From contig CALYLX010000136.1 of NCBI GenBank assembly GCA_944990035.1, forward strand, positions 620,001 to 684,000: 64,000 nucleotides of DNA, written 5' to 3'. Of the stretch, positions 60,993 through 64,000 are shown in pieces. How positions within the stretch are numbered: the first letter of the stretch is position 1; the number at the start of each line of letters is the position of its first letter. The position numbers and the translations under genes were made by a program. The stretch comes from Clitopilus passeckerianus. Taxonomy: Eukaryota > Basidiomycota > Agaricomycetes > Agaricales > Entolomataceae. Under the pieces are notes generated by a model. The model was not told the origin of the DNA and did not search any database. It saw nothing but the letters and a program-made list of their open reading frames with translations.

Positions 60993-63900
60993 ATGAAGGA
61001 CCCAGCTTGGGCTCCTCCTCGTCACAGGGCTCATAAGCACTTGCTTACACTGAGCTCTGCATCTCTACTGGGTTTTCTCTGTATTGCTTACTATCTCTAC
61101 TCAAGCGAGTCCCATCTTCAGAGCAACTTGCACCAGCCTCCTCCCCATGCAGCGTCCATCATTGCCAAATGCAATGCTCTTACTGCTCAAGCGGGACCCC
61201 CGGAAACATTCCACAAACGTACAAGCTCGGATCGCTTCGCAGAGGGAACGAAACCGGTCCTTATCAAACGGGCTAGAATTTGGACTGGGTTGGAGAACGG
61301 AACGGAAGTAATTCATGGGGATATTTTCTTGGATAAGGGAATCATCAAGAGTATCGGGCACGTTGAAAGGGCTCTCCTTGACGAGTACAAGGATGAACTG
61401 GTCGTGGTAGATGCCCGAGGTAGTTGGGTGACACCCGGAATTGTTGATATTCATTCGCACTTGGGAGACGCGGCCTCTCCCGCTCTGGATGGTGCCGAAG
61501 ACGACAACTCGCTCAAAGGAACGGCTCAGCCGTGGCTAAGAAGTCTGGATGGACTGAACACCCACGACGAGTCCTACCCGCTCTCCATCTCCGGAGGCGT
61601 AACAACCTCTCTCATCCTTCCCGGCTCAGCCAACGCCATCGGTAGTCTACTTCACTTTCTAATCGAGCCTCATACTGAAACCTTCCAGGTGGGCAGGCTT
61701 TTATCATCAAGCTGCGGCACACAGACGAAAGGACACCCTCTTCAATGTTGCTTGAGCCCCCATTCCAGATCAACCAGTCCTTCCCGAATCCCAATTTACC
61801 TCCGAGATGGCGACATATGAAGTAAGAGTTACCGCCGATTAACGAATGAACTCCGGCACTCACCTTAGATTACTTAGGCATGCATGTGGTACGCAAATTC
61901 CCCTGTTTGCTTTGTTGATAGGCTACTGAACTTGACCACCCACGAAGGAGAGAACCCGAGTGAGTGAAAGACTCTGCCTTGAATTTAGTTCTACCTGCTG
62001 AAGGGGTATGTAGGTAATGTTTACAAGGATACGCGCTTGGACACGTACTGGGCATTCCGTGACGCGTAAGATTGTAGTTCCTATTAACGTGACATCCTCT
62101 GACCCCAATTACAGCTATAACTCGGCTCGTAAGATCAAACTACAACAGGATGACTATTGCTCTGCTGCACTGTCTGGAAAATGGAATGGGCTCGGCGAAT
62201 TCCCCGAGGAACTGCGGTGGGAGGCTTTGGTAGATGTGCTCCGTGGCAGAGTCAAGGTAAACATCTCATTCTATTGCACATTTCACGTGCTGGTACTAAT
62301 TTGGTCCATAGATTAATGTCCATTGCTATGAAGCCGTTGATCTAGATGCTCTGGTCAGAGTAAGTGACTTCTCGAATGCGCGTTTTCTGAGCTAATGGTT
62401 GTTCATATCCTCTCTAGCTATCCAATGAATTCAAGTTCCCGATTGCTGCTTTCCATCATGCCAGCGAAGCGTATCTTGTTCCAGACCTGCTGAAGAAGGC
62501 CTATGGTGAATTTTAAGACCAACTAACATGAATCCCTCTGACCATAAGGATAGGGAAGACTCCTGGCGTGGCTCTATTCGCGACAAATAGCCGGTACGAG
62601 CCATCCAACAAAAACTTGGAGAGCATCGTATATTGAACCCTTCACAGTTACAAGCGTGAGGCATACCGTGCATCTGAGTTTGCGCCTCGCATTCTCGCAG
62701 AGAACGGTCTAATTGTTCTGATGAAGGTCTGTAACATCAGATACCGTTTGTTCCTGCGGATTCTCATGGTTTCTTTCGTAGAGTGACCACCCTGTTCTCA
62801 ATTCTCGCTACCTACTGTATGAGGCTCAACAAGCATACTTCTATGGTTTCCCTGCAAATCTTGCAATCGCTTCTGTCACCAGCAATTCTGCAGAGATTGC
62901 CGGCATGGGACATCGTATTGGCTACGTTAGGGAAGGTTGGGATGCTGGTGAGTACCGGATTTGGTGTCACCCTACCTTTGCCTGATATGCTTCTTCTGTC
63001 TAGACCTCGTCATCTGGGATAGTCATCCACTTGCTCTAGGCGCCACTCCTACCCAAGTTTTCATTGACGGCATCCCCAACTGGAGAATGCATACAGCGTT
63101 CGCAAACCAGATGAATTCCAGAAACAGCCGAAAGTTCCCAACTTTGACAAAGAAGCCAAGGAAGCAGTTAAATACGAAGGATTGCCACCACTCAGAACAA
63201 ATGTTTCATCGAGTGAAACGTTTGTTTTCTACAACGTCAAGTCTGTGTATACCAGCAAGTCAGGCGCTATCCACCATTCCTTCTCCGCAAAGGAGGCAGA
63301 AGCTGGAGTAGTGGTTGTCAGGAATGGTGTCGTCGCGTGTTCAGGGAGTCGGTCGAGTTGCTTATTGCCACAGAGCGATGAAGGTGCAACGATGGTTGAC
63401 CTTGAAGGCGGATCCATCTCTCCCGCTCTCGTTTCTTTCGGATCTCCTCTAGGGCTCCAACATATTGACCAGGAAGAATCCACGAATGACGGCGATATCT
63501 TCGACCCACTTACAGATTCCGTCCCCAGCATTCTAGGTGGTGATTCTTCAGTTATCCGAGCTGCTGATGGACTACTCTTTGGAAGTAGAGATGCTCTGTA
63601 GGTTCCCTTCGTCCTATCAAAGTGTTCAATACTGACGTACACAAATGTAGGTTGGCATTCGGAAGCGGGGTAAGTGCAAAGAACCATCGTCAAACACCTG
63701 GTTAGCTGACGAGACGAACAACAGGTAACAACCGCTATCTCTGCGCCCACACACAAAGGGTTCTTCTCTGGATTGGGTGTGTCCTTTTCGACTGGGGCAG
63801 CTCATAAATTGGAGAAAGGTGCCATCCTGGAAGAGATAACGGGCTTGCACGTATCTATTCGCCACCGTTCTGCCACGAGCATCAGCACCCAGATTGCCGC

Positions 63901-64000
63901 ACTGCGGCGGCTAATTCTAGGCAAGAAAGAAGGCTCAGCCGGCGAATGGTTCAAACAGGTGACCCAGGTACGTTTTGACATCCATCTTGGTTACATTTAT
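60993..64000 (+). CDS. Membrane-anchored tandem amidohydrolase (3' end outside window)
   Basis: Fourteen exons are visible, ending at 63967 where an intron begins, so the gene is partial (about 759 residues so far). Exons include 60993-61641, 61689-61821, 61878-61888, 61948-61959, 62014-62065, 62115-62256 and 63004-63597. A signal anchor lies at residues 17-38. The first amidohydrolase unit has the metal motif VDIHSHLGD (about 152), later histidines (INVHCYEA, AAFHHASEA) and KSDHPVLNSRYL, then GWDADLVIWDSHPL. A second unit starts near residue 555 with parallel strands (FVFYNVKSVYTS, VVVVRNGVVACSGS) but reads SFGSPLG where HSHLG is expected. The substrate is unknown. One extra C in 63074-63077 is needed to continue the frame. 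Confidence 0.8.

Noticed and set aside
1..64000. tRNA, rRNA, CRISPR, insertion sequences or intact transposons
   Set aside because: No cloverleaf or B-box candidates, no spaced repeats, no transposase or reverse transcriptase motifs and no long terminal repeats were seen by eye. A tRNAscan or RepeatMasker run would be decisive.

Overview
The window is nuclear DNA of a filamentous basidiomycete, most likely an agaricomycete (mushroom-forming fungus). Genes are dense and lie on both strands. Almost all are split by introns of about 45-70 bases with GT/GC donors, short branch motifs and AG acceptors. The repertoire fits: a KMT5/SET9 methyltransferase, phenylalanine ammonia-lyase, a secreted class 3 lipase, a Mei2-like RNA-binding protein and a twin CX9C Emi1 protein. 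I see no prokaryotic operons, CRISPR array, insertion sequence, intact transposon, tRNA or rRNA.

Layout. 0.3-8.1 kb: rRNA-processing factor RRP17/NOL12 (-), FAM72 protein (+), a 2.1 kb stretch with no supportable gene, and H4K20 methyltransferase SET9 (+). 8.4-14.5 kb: chaperonin subunit CCT6 (-), an unknown AT-hook protein (-) and a metal-ligand-poor amidohydrolase-like protein (-). 15.2-20.1 kb: class 3 lipase (-) and a Rad26/ATRIP-type checkpoint protein (-). 20.2-31 kb: UPF2 (+), Tudor-SN/SND1 (+), a HAD-like hydrolase (+) and mitochondrial ribosomal protein bS6m (-). 31.3-42.3 kb: Mei2-like protein (+), alpha/beta hydrolase (-), Emi1 family (+), MCM2 (+), MIA40 (-) and an NFKBIL1-like J-motif protein (-). 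43-54.4 kb: large Sec7/PH protein (-), iron-type alcohol dehydrogenase (+), mitochondrial CDF metal transporter (+) and phenylalanine ammonia-lyase (-). 55-64 kb: NIPA-type transporter (-), TCP11 family (+), TFIIH subunit SSL1 (-) and a membrane-anchored tandem amidohydrolase (+) running off the window end.

The genes are mainly unlinked housekeeping functions: DNA replication and repair (MCM2, Rad26, SSL1), RNA surveillance (UPF2, SND1), chromatin (SET9), mitochondrial import and translation (MIA40, bS6m), and membrane transport. Several pairs share short divergent promoters, notably Rad26/UPF2 with about 100 bases between start codons. I did not find a convincing new multi-gene system.

Two sequence-wide patterns deserve attention. 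(1) Eight or nine conserved reading frames need exactly one extra base to stay open, nearly always at a short homopolymer. This points to homopolymer undercalling in the assembly rather than many pseudogenes. (2) At least three introns (UPF2, MCM2, SSL1) can only be spliced in frame with GC donors. Exon models were built by hand from reading frame, splice consensus and remembered family sequences. For each gene I checked that exon lengths keep the frame, apart from the stated one-base deficits.
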